From: an uncultured Bacilli bacterium
GTDB taxonomy: Bacteria > Bacillota_I > Bacilli_A > RF39 > UBA660
DNA: 64,000 nucleotides
Reading direction: 5' to 3'
Assembly (NCBI GenBank): GCA_934168275.1
Contig: CAKPNA010000001.1
Location: 385,607 to 449,606, forward strand
Below, in pieces: positions 1 through 9,800 of this stretch (positions are counted from its first letter, which is position 1; each line of letters starts with the position of its first letter). Both the position numbers and the translations under genes were made by a program. Under the pieces are notes generated by a model that was not told the origin of the DNA, did no database searches, and saw only the letters and a list, made by a program, of their open reading frames with translations.

Positions 1-233
1 TTATTATCATCCAATAATTGTAATTGAAGTTGAACAATATAATAATTCTCTTGCTCTATAATCTTGTGAAATTCTATATCATTATATTCAGATTTATTAA
101 ATAGAAAACTATAGTCTCTTCTAAATACTTCATCATAATCAACTCTCCATATATATGAATTATTAGTTATTTTTTTGAACAATTTATCTAAATATTTATC
201 ATATTGATTTTTAACTTGAAATTCTATTTTCAT
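1..233 (-). CDS. Unknown protein, 3' end cut by window edge
   Basis: An open frame of 77 codons runs from ATG at 231-233 off the left edge. A clear AGGAGGT ribosome binding site lies just upstream of the ATG on the minus strand. The N-terminus is MKIEFQVKNQYDKYLDKL and the visible part is hydrophilic, with no signal peptide or membrane segment. The spacing of aromatic residues and the EQENYYIVQ stretch loosely recall the DUF2691 family, but only from memory and weakly. I do not assign a function. Confidence 0.6.
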   Translation of the reverse strand, partial: MKIEFQVKNQYDKYLDKLFKKITNNSYIWRVDYDEVFRRDYSFLFNKSEYNDIEFHKIIEQENYYIVQLQLQLLDDN

Positions 234-367
234 ATTACCTCCTAAAGAAATATCCTATAATGTTTTATATTGATATATTAAATAATTCTGCCATCAATTA
301 TTGAGATAATCATACTGTATTTTCTATTTAACATCTATTTTTATTTCATCATATTCTAATTAGTAAA

Positions 368-484
368 TTACAACATTGTTTTTTTCCTTAAAACACTATT
401 ATTTTTAAATTCATCTTCTTTAGACCAATCTGGAATTAATAAAGTATAATCCAAATCAAATATATATTTTTTATAATTCTTCAT
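368..484 (-). pseudogene. HAD-family phosphatase N-terminal remnant
   Basis: A 38-codon frame starts MKNYKKYIFDLDYTLLIPDW. FDLDYT matches HAD motif I (DxDxT), which carries the nucleophile aspartate. A GAGGT-type ribosome binding site precedes the ATG. The frame stops after 38 codons, whereas HAD phosphatases are usually around 200 residues, and no motif II or III follows. A short open stretch in another frame lies just downstream. This reads as the broken 5' end of a former HAD gene; a functional micropeptide is less likely. Confidence 0.45.
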
Positions 485-886
485 GGTTTACCTCATTTCT
501 AGTAAATTATTATATACCAAAATTATCATTTAAACAATGCTGAAAACAGCAAAAAACTTATCTAAAGTGCTATTTTCATAAAATTTACTTATAGTATTAT
601 TCGTATTTACTTATTTATAAGACTAAGTAACATCTATATTATATATATTTATGATATCATCTATACTATAAGTATTTCAATAACGTGACATATTGCGAAC
701 ATTGTCCACACCATTCACATGTTAAATTATACAATACTTATCAATCATAATCAAATATACATTTTTAGATTTCTAATAATTTAATTATCATATTTTCTTA
801 TCTTATAAAACGTGCACATTATCTTCTATAAACGTTTATTATAAATGTATTTTATATAATAATTTCTATTATTTTTAATACGTTAA
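485..886. other. AT-rich gap with no supported gene
   Basis: About 400 nt between the HAD remnant and the excisionase-like gene. I see a possible -10 (TATAAT) for the HAD remnant near 510-520 on the minus strand and no frame with a convincing start, length or composition. No repeats or RNA signature were recognised. Confidence 0.4.
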
Positions 887-1069
887 TTATATTATTAAAT
901 AAATATCTGTTTTCTCATTTTCTTTTAAGAAGTTTTCTAATAAGGAGTTTAAGACTTTAACACTACCTAACTTAATAGTAGATAAGTATCCTTTTTCAAC
1001 TAAACTATAAACATAGTTAGGGCTAGTATGTAATATTTTTGCAACTTCTTTAACACTATAAATTAACAT
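887..1069 (-). CDS. Small excisionase-like helix-turn-helix protein
   Basis: A 60-residue protein beginning MLIYSVKEVAKILHTSPNYV. The pattern S-V-K-E-V-A-K-I-L followed by a turn and Y-V-Y-S-L-V-E-K-G is typical of the MerR-like winged HTH of the excisionase (HTH_17) family, which binds DNA and directs recombinases or represses transcription. The protein is at the normal small size of the family. No recombinase is nearby, so its partner is unknown. The ribosome binding site is weak, which lowers confidence in expression. Confidence 0.55.
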   Translation of the reverse strand: MLIYSVKEVAKILHTSPNYVYSLVEKGYLSTIKLGSVKVLNSLLENFLKENEKTDIYLII

Positions 1070-1345
1070 ATTTTTTATTACTGCAACCTTATATCTTCCT
1101 ATTATTGACTTTTACCAATATTTCTTTATTATTTATTTCAATAACACAATAATATATAGTAATGTTATTTATATCAATGTCCATTAAATTAAAGTTAAAT
1201 AACTCAATTGCTTTTCATAGCATCTTTCTCATTTTTAGCACCTATTACTATTTCATTCTCATTTATTTTTTTGAATTTTACATGGTAAAATATTATATGC
1301 TATTACAATTCTCATTTTATGTCGTGTTAAATTAGTGAAGATATA
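1070..1345. other. AT-rich gap ahead of the XRE regulator
   Basis: No frame of interest is visible. The right end contains TATAAT at 1349-1354, a plausible -10 for the regulator starting at 1382. No convincing -35 could be fixed. Confidence 0.35.
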
Positions 1346-1381
1346 GTGTATAATAATATTGAAAGGAGCAAAGACTATAAT

Positions 1382-2446
1382 ATGGATTTAGAAAAAAATG
1401 GAAAATTTATTGCTTCTGCAAGAAAAAAGAAAAAGCTAACTCAAGAACAATTAGCTATAAAATTAGGTATAAATAATAGAACAATTTCAAGATGGGAAAA
1501 TGGCAAAAATATGCCAGATGTATCTTTATATAAACCATTATGTGAAATATTAGAAATTTCAATAGAAGAATTAATAAACGGAGAAAAAACAAATAAAAAT
1601 GAAATTAGAGAAAGTGTTGAAAAAGCAATTATTAATACTGTAGATTTAAGTGAAAAAACTAGAAAAAAAATGAATAAGCAAATCAAAATTTTAATATTTT
1701 TAATATTACTTATATTATTTTTTTCGACTATAATATTAATTTATTACAAGAAGAAATATCCCACAATAGATATATATAGTATGGATATTTTGCCAAGTGA
1801 AAAAAACATATTAAACGAAAAGAACACTTTAGATATGGGAGACTTTAAAATATGGCTCTATGGAATAGATTCAATACAACTTATTGATAAAGATAATAAT
1901 CACTTTGACTTGAAAAGCGCATTAAAATATCATCAAGTAAAATTGCAAGATTTAGAAGGATATTTAGAATTTCAAGCTAATAATTCTACTATTGAAAAAT
2001 ATATGTTGTTTGATGGAGGAACAAAAATATATAAAACAAAAAAATATGAAGTAATTTTTTGTAATACTTTGGACGGAAATAAAGATATTTATTTTGGCAC
2101 TATTAATATAGAAAATAATTTAAAGGGTGAATATTGTAGTCACGCCAAAAACAACATTTGTTATTTTATTAGAACATATCATATTTTAAATATTACCGAA
2201 ACAGATGACAGTGAATTTGTAGACATAACAATAGAAGATTACAATAATAAAGTTGATATTGTAAGAGTAAATAATACTAATAACATTAAAGCTGGAAAAA
2301 ATTATGAATTCACATTTAGTACAGAAAAAAATTATGAAGATAATATTAAAAATATTTTTGAAAATTCCACTTTAATAGCAGTAGAAGAAACAAATAAAAG
2401 CATTAATAATCAAATTAATGAAAAAATCTGTGTTAATGATTATTAA
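1382..2446 (+). CDS. XRE-family HTH regulator with one membrane segment and outer domain
   Basis: 354 residues. Residues 1-70 are an XRE/Cro HTH (LTQEQLAIKLGINNRTISRW). A charged linker leads to one hydrophobic segment near residues 105-127, then about 225 hydrophilic residues predicted outside the cell. The layout suggests a membrane-bound sensor in which an outer domain signals to a cytoplasmic DNA-binding domain; the ligand is unknown. An upstream in-frame GTG at 1346 overlaps the -10 TATAAT (1349-1354), so I chose the ATG at 1382, preceded by GAAAGGAG at somewhat long spacing. A second gene of this design starts at 35269. Confidence 0.75.
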   Translation: MDLEKNGKFIASARKKKKLTQEQLAIKLGINNRTISRWENGKNMPDVSLYKPLCEILEISIEELINGEKTNKNEIRESVEKAIINTVDLSEKTRKKMNKQIKILIFLILLILFFSTIILIYYKKKYPTIDIYSMDILPSEKNILNEKNTLDMGDFKIWLYGIDSIQLIDKDNNHFDLKSALKYHQVKLQDLEGYLEFQANNSTIEKYMLFDGGTKIYKTKKYEVIFCNTLDGNKDIYFGTINIENNLKGEYCSHAKNNICYFIRTYHILNITETDDSEFVDITIEDYNNKVDIVRVNNTNNIKAGKNYEFTFSTEKNYEDNIKNIFENSTLIAVEETNKSINNQINEKICVNDY

Positions 2447-2658
2447 AATAAAAAAGCTATCAAATTAATCGTTTGAAATAAATATTGCTGATAAACAGGT
2501 CATGGATGTTTAAAGTAAAAAAAAGATGGTGATTAGTAAATATCAATAATAATAATAATTAAAAAAATTAAAAGGACTGTCACCAATTAATTACAAGTTG
2601 CAATCCTCTAATTAGAAACTATCAATAAACCTCTTGGGGTTCAGTTCAACAAGACACC

Positions 2659-3675
2659 CTATTCACTCTTTGCTTTATCATCAATTTTATTACTTATTGC
2701 TTTTAAAGTTTCTAAATATTCTTTTTCCACTGGACTTATTGTTTTTACTTGATATTTCTTATATTCATCTTTTGCTTTTTCTAATGCTTTATCATGACTA
2801 ATTGCACCTGTTCCAACTAGTAGTTTTTCTCCAGTACTAGAAAGAATTGTATCTAGTTGTTTAATATAATCAGCCATATGCATTGGATTATGTCTAATTG
2901 CTTGTATTTCAGCAAAATCAAAATACCCAGATACTAAATTATTTAAAATTTTTAGTTCTTCTTCTGTTAGATAATTTTTAGCAATTATAACATCACTCAA
3001 TACTGGCAAATCACCTTTAAAAGTGGTTAATCCCATAAAAGGTTTATCAGAATTTGCCCTTTCATATATTACTTCAGGTGCTGTATGTCCATGAGCAGCA
3101 TAATGAAGTTTATTTTGAACAATTTTAAAAAATTCAATTGATTTACTGTCTTTAGGATTATAATCTACAGCAGTCGCATACAAATCAAGAACTTGTCTAT
3201 ATAATACCTTTTCGGATGATCTTATGTCTTTGATTCTAGCAAGCAATTCTTTCCAATAATTACCGCCACCGTTGCCTTTAAGTCTTTCATCATCCATAGT
3301 GAAGCCCTTAATCATATATTCTTTAATTATCTTGTTTGCCCAAGTTCTAAATTTAATTGCTTTCTTAGAATTAACTCTAAAGCCAACAGAAATAATCATA
3401 TCAAGATTATAATACTTCATGTTATAAACTTGTTTCCCATCATTACCCATATGTGCAATTTTTGCACATGTGTTATTTTCATCTAATTCTTCATCTTTAT
3501 AAATATTATTAATATGCCTTACAATTCCGCTTCTATCAATACTAAATAGTGATGCTAACGCTTCTGCATTTAGCCATACATCTTCATTTTTTAATATTAC
3601 TTCTACTTTTGTATTTCCTTCTTCATCATTATAAAATAAAATATTATTTTCATCCCCAATTAATTTGTTTTTCAA
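2659..3675 (-). CDS. rhuM: RhuM-family protein
   Basis: 338 residues from a TTG start. AAAGGAGG lies 7-8 nt upstream of the TTG at 3675, while the longer frame to 3780 has no such site. The N-terminal half has the KilA/Bro-like DNA-binding pattern of RhuM (WLNAEALASLFSIDRSGIVR, then a GFRVNSKKAIKFRTWAN stretch). The C-terminal half contains the family's FAEIQAIRHNPMHMADYI region. RhuM proteins occur on pathogenicity islands and near defence or mobile genes; their biochemical role is not established. It is monocistronic here, between accessory genes and secA. Confidence 0.85.
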   Translation of the reverse strand: MKNKLIGDENNILFYNDEEGNTKVEVILKNEDVWLNAEALASLFSIDRSGIVRHINNIYKDEELDENNTCAKIAHMGNDGKQVYNMKYYNLDMIISVGFRVNSKKAIKFRTWANKIIKEYMIKGFTMDDERLKGNGGGNYWKELLARIKDIRSSEKVLYRQVLDLYATAVDYNPKDSKSIEFFKIVQNKLHYAAHGHTAPEVIYERANSDKPFMGLTTFKGDLPVLSDVIIAKNYLTEEELKILNNLVSGYFDFAEIQAIRHNPMHMADYIKQLDTILSSTGEKLLVGTGAISHDKALEKAKDEYKKYQVKTISPVEKEYLETLKAISNKIDDKAKSE

Positions 3676-3783
3676 ATTAAAACCTCCTTTAAAACAATTA
3701 CAATTATCTATAAACATTATACTATCTTTTACATCAATAAACAATTTAATTAACCATCTATTAACAATTAAATATAACAATGT

Positions 3784-3822
3784 AAAAACCCCATTCTTAT
3801 TTATAAGAAACAGGGTTTTATA
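3784..3822 (-). terminator. Terminator after secA and the small downstream ORF
   Basis: An inverted repeat pairs AAAACCC...TTTCTTA with TAAGAA...GGGTTTTT around a TAAA loop, and on the minus strand it ends in a T run. It lies downstream of secA and of the 30-codon ORF at 3854-3946. It may also work in the other direction. Confidence 0.7.
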
Positions 3823-3853
3823 TCATAAATCATTTTATTTTTTTCTCAATTTT

Positions 3854-3946
3854 TTAATAACTTAATTGATAATTTATTAATGATTGCATTGCACTTATAA
3901 TTGTTCTTTGTTTAGAAACATTTATTGATTCTAAAATTATTTTCAT
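3854..3946 (-). CDS. Possible 30-residue protein downstream of secA
   Basis: A 30-codon frame (MKIILESINVSKQRTIISAM...) starts 25 nt after secA and has a strong AAAGGAG site at 7 nt spacing. It lies before the terminator at 3784-3822, so it would be co-transcribed with secA. No similarity is recognised. In many Firmicutes prfB follows secA, but this peptide is not a piece of it. Good translation signals are the main support. Confidence 0.35.
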   Translation of the reverse strand: MKIILESINVSKQRTIISAMQSLINYQLSY

Positions 3947-3971
3947 ACCTTAACTCCTTTAATAGAACAAA

Positions 3972-6467
3972 TTACTTTCCACAGCAATTCTTATATTTTT
4001 TTCCTGAGCCACAAGGACACAAATCGTTCCTACCCACTTTATCACTTTTTGCCTGAACCTTCTTAGTCTCCTTGCCATCATTAGCAATAGTCTTCTTTAC
4101 AGCTTCTTTTCTTTCAATATTTTGTCTAATCTCAGCCTTTAATAAGAACATACTAATTTCTTTATCTATCTTATTATTCATAGACTCAAACAATTCATAA
4201 CCTTCAATAGTATAAGCTTGAAGTGGATTCTCATTAGCATATCCTCTAAGACCAATACCTTCTCTTAAATGACTCATCGTACTAATATGTTCCATCCAAT
4301 GACTATCTATTACCTTAAGTGATATAGCTTTTTCAAATTCATCACATATCTCTTTAGGTATATCTTTTAACTTATCTTCGTAATCATTAATTACTTTCTC
4401 ATTTAATAAATCAACTATTTCACTAGCGTCCTTACCCTTAATCTCTGATAAAGTAATACGATAATTCTTTAATAAATTCTCATTACTAGCCTCTACTATT
4501 TCTTCATAATCTTTATCACTAAGTGTATTACTATCTATTAAATGTCCATAAACAATACTATGAATATAAGACTTCATATTTTCAATTACGACATCATGAA
4601 TAGATTCGTTATCTAATATTTCATTTCTTCTACCATACATAATCTCTCTTTGATTATTCATAACATCATCATAGTTAAGTAATTGCTTTCTTATATCAAA
4701 GTTATTACCTTCTACTTTCTTTTGAGCAGATTCAACTGACTTAGATAACATCTTATTTTGAATAACCATATCTCCTGTAAAGCCAAGGTTAGCCAACATA
4801 CCACGATATTTATCAGAGCCAAATCTTACCATTAAATCATCTTCAAATGATACGTAGAATTGCGTAAAACCTGGATCCCCTTGACGACCACTACGACCTC
4901 TTAACTGATTATCAATTCTTCTAGATTCATGTCTTTCACTACCTATTACACATAATCCACCTAGTTCTTTAACGCCTTCACCAAGTTTAATATCAGTACC
5001 ACGTCCGGCCATATTAGTAGCAATTGTTACTGCACCTTTTTCACCGGCATGAGCAATAATTTCTGCCTCACGTGCATGGTTCTTAGCATTTAATACTTCA
5101 TGCTTAATACCCTTTTTTGTTAACATTCTACTAATTAATTCACTTGTTTCAATAGCAATAGTACCAACTAATACCGGTTGTCCTGTTTTATGTCTAGTCT
5201 CTATCTCATTAACTATTGCTTTAAACTTACCTTCTTTACCAGGATACAATAAATCAGTAGCATCTTCTCTTATAACCGGTTTATTAGTAGGTATTGTAAT
5301 AACATACATATTATATATATTTCTAAACTCTTCTTCTTCAGTTTTAGCAGTACCTGTCATACCGGATAACTTCTTATACATTCTAAAATAGTTTTGATAT
5401 GTAATAGTAGCTACTGTCTTAGTTTCTTGATTAATCTTAACGCCTTCTTTAGCTTCTATAGCTTGATGTAAACCTTCAGAGAAATTTCTACCTCTCATAA
5501 GTCTACCTGTAAACTGATCAACAATAATAACTTCACCATCAGTAACGACATAATCAACATCTTTCTTCATAAAATAATTAGCTCTTAAAGCTTGTGTTAT
5601 ATGATGCAATATATTGGTATTATCAATATCATATAAGTTCTTTAAATTAAACTTCTTTTCAGCCTTTTTAGAGCCTTCATCAGTTAAGTTAATACTTCTT
5701 GTTTTTTCATCTAATATATAGTCTTCATTCTCTACTAAACCTTTTACAAAATAATCAGCATCAGTATATAAATTAGCACTCTGCATAAAGCCACCTGATA
5801 TAATTAATGGTGTTCTAGCTTCATCTATTAAAATAGAGTCCACTTCATCAACTATACAATAATTAAGTGGTCTTTGTACTCTATTTTCTTTCTTAACAAC
5901 CATATTATCTCTTAAATAGTCAAATCCAAGTTCACTATTAGTAGTATACATAATATCACATTGATAAGCACTTCTCTTTTCACTAGGAGATAACTCTCTT
6001 AAATTAAGTCCAACAGTAAGTCCTAAAAATTCAAATATCTTACCCATCCATTCAGCATCTCTTGAAGATAAGAATTCATTTACAGTAACAATATGTACTC
6101 CATTACCGGTTAAAGCATTCAAATAAGCCGGAAGAACACAAGTTAAAGTTTTACCTTCACCTGTTTTCATCTCAGCAATATTACCATAATGAATAGCTAA
6201 TCCCCCAAGTAATTGACAATAAAATGGCTTCATCCCAACACATCTATAAGCTGCTTCACGACAAACTGCAAAAGCTTCTACTAAGATATCTTCTAATGTC
6301 TCACCATCTTCAAGTCTTTTCTTAAACTTTTCAGTATAGCCTTGTAATTTCTTATCAGATAATTTACTCATCTCAGAATCTAATTCATCTATCTTCTTTG
6401 CTATAACATCAAACCTTTTTAATTCTTTATACTCATTATCAAATAATTTTTTTAATATACTAATCAT
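3972..6467 (-). CDS. secA: Preprotein translocase ATPase SecA
   Basis: 831 residues, full length for SecA. SecA is the motor that pushes unfolded preproteins through SecYEG. The Walker A MKTGEGKT lies near residue 100, the DEAD-type VDEVDSILIDEARTP near 210, helicase motif VI near QLRGRSGRQGDPG, and the C-terminus ends in the zinc-binding CPCGSGKKYKNCCGK (C-x-C-x8-CC). The start has GGTGGTG upstream. A terminator separates it from esaB-essC upstream. hpf and secA normally lie side by side in Firmicutes; here two type VII genes are between them. Confidence 0.98.
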   Translation of the reverse strand: MISILKKLFDNEYKELKRFDVIAKKIDELDSEMSKLSDKKLQGYTEKFKKRLEDGETLEDILVEAFAVCREAAYRCVGMKPFYCQLLGGLAIHYGNIAEMKTGEGKTLTCVLPAYLNALTGNGVHIVTVNEFLSSRDAEWMGKIFEFLGLTVGLNLRELSPSEKRSAYQCDIMYTTNSELGFDYLRDNMVVKKENRVQRPLNYCIVDEVDSILIDEARTPLIISGGFMQSANLYTDADYFVKGLVENEDYILDEKTRSINLTDEGSKKAEKKFNLKNLYDIDNTNILHHITQALRANYFMKKDVDYVVTDGEVIIVDQFTGRLMRGRNFSEGLHQAIEAKEGVKINQETKTVATITYQNYFRMYKKLSGMTGTAKTEEEEFRNIYNMYVITIPTNKPVIREDATDLLYPGKEGKFKAIVNEIETRHKTGQPVLVGTIAIETSELISRMLTKKGIKHEVLNAKNHAREAEIIAHAGEKGAVTIATNMAGRGTDIKLGEGVKELGGLCVIGSERHESRRIDNQLRGRSGRQGDPGFTQFYVSFEDDLMVRFGSDKYRGMLANLGFTGDMVIQNKMLSKSVESAQKKVEGNNFDIRKQLLNYDDVMNNQREIMYGRRNEILDNESIHDVVIENMKSYIHSIVYGHLIDSNTLSDKDYEEIVEASNENLLKNYRITLSEIKGKDASEIVDLLNEKVINDYEDKLKDIPKEICDEFEKAISLKVIDSHWMEHISTMSHLREGIGLRGYANENPLQAYTIEGYELFESMNNKIDKEISMFLLKAEIRQNIERKEAVKKTIANDGKETKKVQAKSDKVGRNDLCPCGSGKKYKNCCGK

Positions 6468-6496
6468 ATTTTCACCACCATAAAATAATTATACCA

Positions 6497-6561
6497 AAAA
6501 AAAGAGAAATTAACACTATTTAACACACAATATGTGTAAATAACGTTAATTTTCTCTTATA
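6497..6561 (-). terminator. Terminator of the hpf-essC-esaB unit
   Basis: A long hairpin pairs AAGAGAAA(A)TTAAC with GTTAATTTCTCTT, contains an inner ACACA/TGTGT stem, and is followed by eight T on the minus strand. It overlaps the esaB stop codon. A TATAAT just beyond the T run could be the -10 of secA. Confidence 0.75.
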
Positions 6562-6808
6562 TTAATACTAATCTAGTCCCCATTTTAATATTAGAATCTT
6601 TAATTATTAAATTCATATTATATAACTGTCCTGAATTCTTATTATATAAATAAGGTAATCTATCTTTATAATAATCTAATGATAATTCAGGTATATTATT
6701 TTTTAGTAAGAATATTAAATCATGAATACGACGATCAATCGGTACTAAAAGTTCATACTTTCTTTCAATCAATGGAATTTCCACAATAACATATACTCTA
6801 AAATCCAT
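6557..6808 (-). CDS. esaB: EsaB/YukD ubiquitin-like component of type VII secretion
   Basis: 83 residues with the beta-grasp layout of YukD/EsaB: an early strand (VYVIVEIP), LLVPIDRRIHDLIFLL as strand and helix, and a closing GTRLVLI strand. EsaB is a small cytoplasmic factor needed for type VIIb secretion. The ATG at 6808 follows AGGTGAATTTA; the in-frame GTG at 6817 lies inside that site. It starts 9 nt after essC, the usual partnership, and the two are clearly one operon. Confidence 0.85.
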   Translation of the reverse strand: MDFRVYVIVEIPLIERKYELLVPIDRRIHDLIFLLKNNIPELSLDYYKDRLPYLYNKNSGQLYNMNLIIKDSNIKMGTRLVLI

Positions 6809-6817
6809 TAAATTCAC

Positions 6818-9800
6818 CTACCTTATATCTTGATCATTTGAATAAAAATCTAATAATTTTACTAATGTTGCTCGACCACTTACTACGTTATATCCGAAAT
6901 CATTACCAATCTGAGATCTAGTTTCTTTATTATAAGTTGAAGATTTAATTGTAAACTGATCAGTAATGCCTGAACCAACCCATATACCATACATTGCTTG
7001 AACATTATTAACATAGAATGATTCATATTCAAATGTTTTTATCTTCGATACTGAATCTATTATAATAATTCTAACATTTGGTTTACTCTTTAATCCTACT
7101 AAATAACTCTTAAAGTCATTAAATTCATTAGTAGTTAATGTATTCTTATAACCATCTATACCATAGAATATAAATACTTCCATACTACCACTAGCGGTCT
7201 TAATTTTATCTAATATCTTATCTTCATTATAATTAATAATATCAGTAGTATTTTGAATCATATTATCCATATCTATTAAATGAACTGTTGTATCTTTAAT
7301 CTTTTGTAATACTATAACTAAAGAAGATACAAACTTATCCATTACTGAAGCATCTTGACTAGCAATAATTGAAATAGGATTTCTCTTAAAGTTAAATCTA
7401 GAAGTACTAAGTGAATTCTTTTCTATACCTATTGGTACATCAGTTAATGAATTTATATCATTCTCTACATCCTCTAATCGAACATGACTAGGTAAAACAG
7501 CAATCTTCTTAGCTTTATATTTAATTACTTCTTTAAGTTTTAAACAAGTATCTTTAATAAAGGCATTAATTTCTTCCCATTTATATGGATAAGCTGTTTG
7601 ATACTCATATATCTCACCTTGTAATTTAACTAAGCCTCTACCCAATATATCTGAAGGGATCATACCATGCGTTGAACCTAAAATATATGAATAATCACTT
7701 GGATCATTAAAGTTTAGACATAACTGTTTACTAAAGTTTTGTGATACCTTAGATCTAACTGCATTAACACCACTCGCTGTAATAACTAAAGATATACCAT
7801 ATCTCTCACCTTCACGAGAAAGCCTTGTAAGTCTATCAACATATTCATCATAATTATCACTAAATGCTTCATAACTATTAAGAATAATAATTATTCTAGG
7901 CACTTTATTAAGACTATTTTGAATATATAAATTATAATCTCCATTGTAGTCAATAAACATTTTCTTTCTACTCTCTATTTCAGTATCAATAGTATTAAAT
8001 AGATTATTAACTTTCTCTAACTCATTAATATATACTATATCACCAACTTGTGGAGCATCTTTAAACATCCCAAGTATTTCTGTACCAAAATCCATAATAT
8101 AAAACTGTACTTCCTCGGTAGTATGTGTTGTAATTAAACTATAAATAAGTGATGTTACCATTATCTCTTTACCATCTAAACCATAAATAAGCGTATTAGG
8201 AGAATTATTAAAGTCTAGTGTTAACAATCCTTGTCTTTGATTAGCCGGATCATCATACTCTCCGATAATCGCTGTAATATTCCATTTCGTTGGAATAAAG
8301 TTATACTTATTAATTAAATTACCAACATATATCTTACTATCAATTCTATCAAGCCATAATTTTCTAGCAACAACATTAGTTTCTTGAGCCACAGCACATA
8401 TAACTCTTAAAACATTAGGAAGCTCTTCGCCTAAAGACACAGCCTCATCTCTTTTTGCTACATCAATACTCTTAATAACATCCCCAATATCATTAATAAA
8501 TGATACATTATGATCAACATTCTTAGTAAGCTTATCTTTAGGAACATATTTAGCTGCAGCATAAGCTGCTTGTCCTAAGCCAAAATAATCATTATACCCA
8601 ACTTGTAAATAGAACATACCAGCACTCTTTAATCCCGCTGCATCCGGCCTTTTTATGACATCCATACTATCAGATTTCTCTTGAACTTTTAAACATACCT
8701 TAAACTTCGAGTTAGACCATATCTGATCATCAACAATACCACTAGGTTTTTGTGTAGCCAAAATTAAGTGTACACCTAAACTTCTACCTATACGAGCGGT
8801 TGAAATAAGTTCATCCATAAATTCCGGCTGTTGATTTTTTAATTCGGCAAACTCATCACAAATAATAAATAAATGTGAAATAGGTTCGTCAATCAAACCA
8901 TCACGATATAATTTTTGATACTTATATATATCTAAAGTATTCTCATTTAATCGCATTTTAGCCTGATTAAATAACTCTTGTCTTCTATTTAACTCACTAT
9001 GAATAGAAGATAAACTTCTCTTTATTTCAGCCTTATCCAAGTTTGTAATAGTACCTGCTAAATGTGGAAGTCTTGTATTAGTAAGCTTATTTTCAAAAGC
9101 TCCTGTAAGTCCACCACCTTTATAATCTATCAAAACAAATGATACTTCTAATGGACTAAAATTAAGACACATCGATAAGATAAAAGTAATAATGAACTCA
9201 CTCTTACCACTACCAGTCATACCAGCTATTAAACCATGTGGTCCATAAAACTTTTCATGTAAATCTAAATTAAATATTTCTCCATCTTCATGAATACCAA
9301 TTGGAACATTCAAACTATTAACCGGATTGTTATTTTTCCACCTACTAAGTACATTTAATTGTTCTACTCTACCAACTTTATACATTTCTAAGAAACTAAT
9401 ATAAAACTTTTGATTATCTAAAGATAAAGGTAATTTAATTGGAATACCTGCTAACTTTTCAGATACTAATGCCAAATTAATATTATCGGTATTATCCATC
9501 GCAAAAGTTTGTTGATTATTTCGATCAAGTTCATTCTTAATAATTGCCGAATCAGTTCCTGAAGCCATTAAGAAATCATTACATTCATTAGGTAAATTAC
9601 CAATACCATCACTTAATATAATTAATCCAAATCCAATATTCTTTTCTTCTTTTAATACTTTATTTATAATCTCTATGCTCTTATTCTTCTTAATATTATT
9701 AACTATTATCAAATAATATGGCATAACATCTTTATATGTTAAATTTAAAGGTACTGACTTGTCACCATCATCATTATATTTTCTTGAAGTAAATACCTGC

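Noticed and set aside
1441..1686. Minus-strand ORF inside the XRE regulator
   Set aside because: Opposite-frame shadow of the HTH coding sequence.
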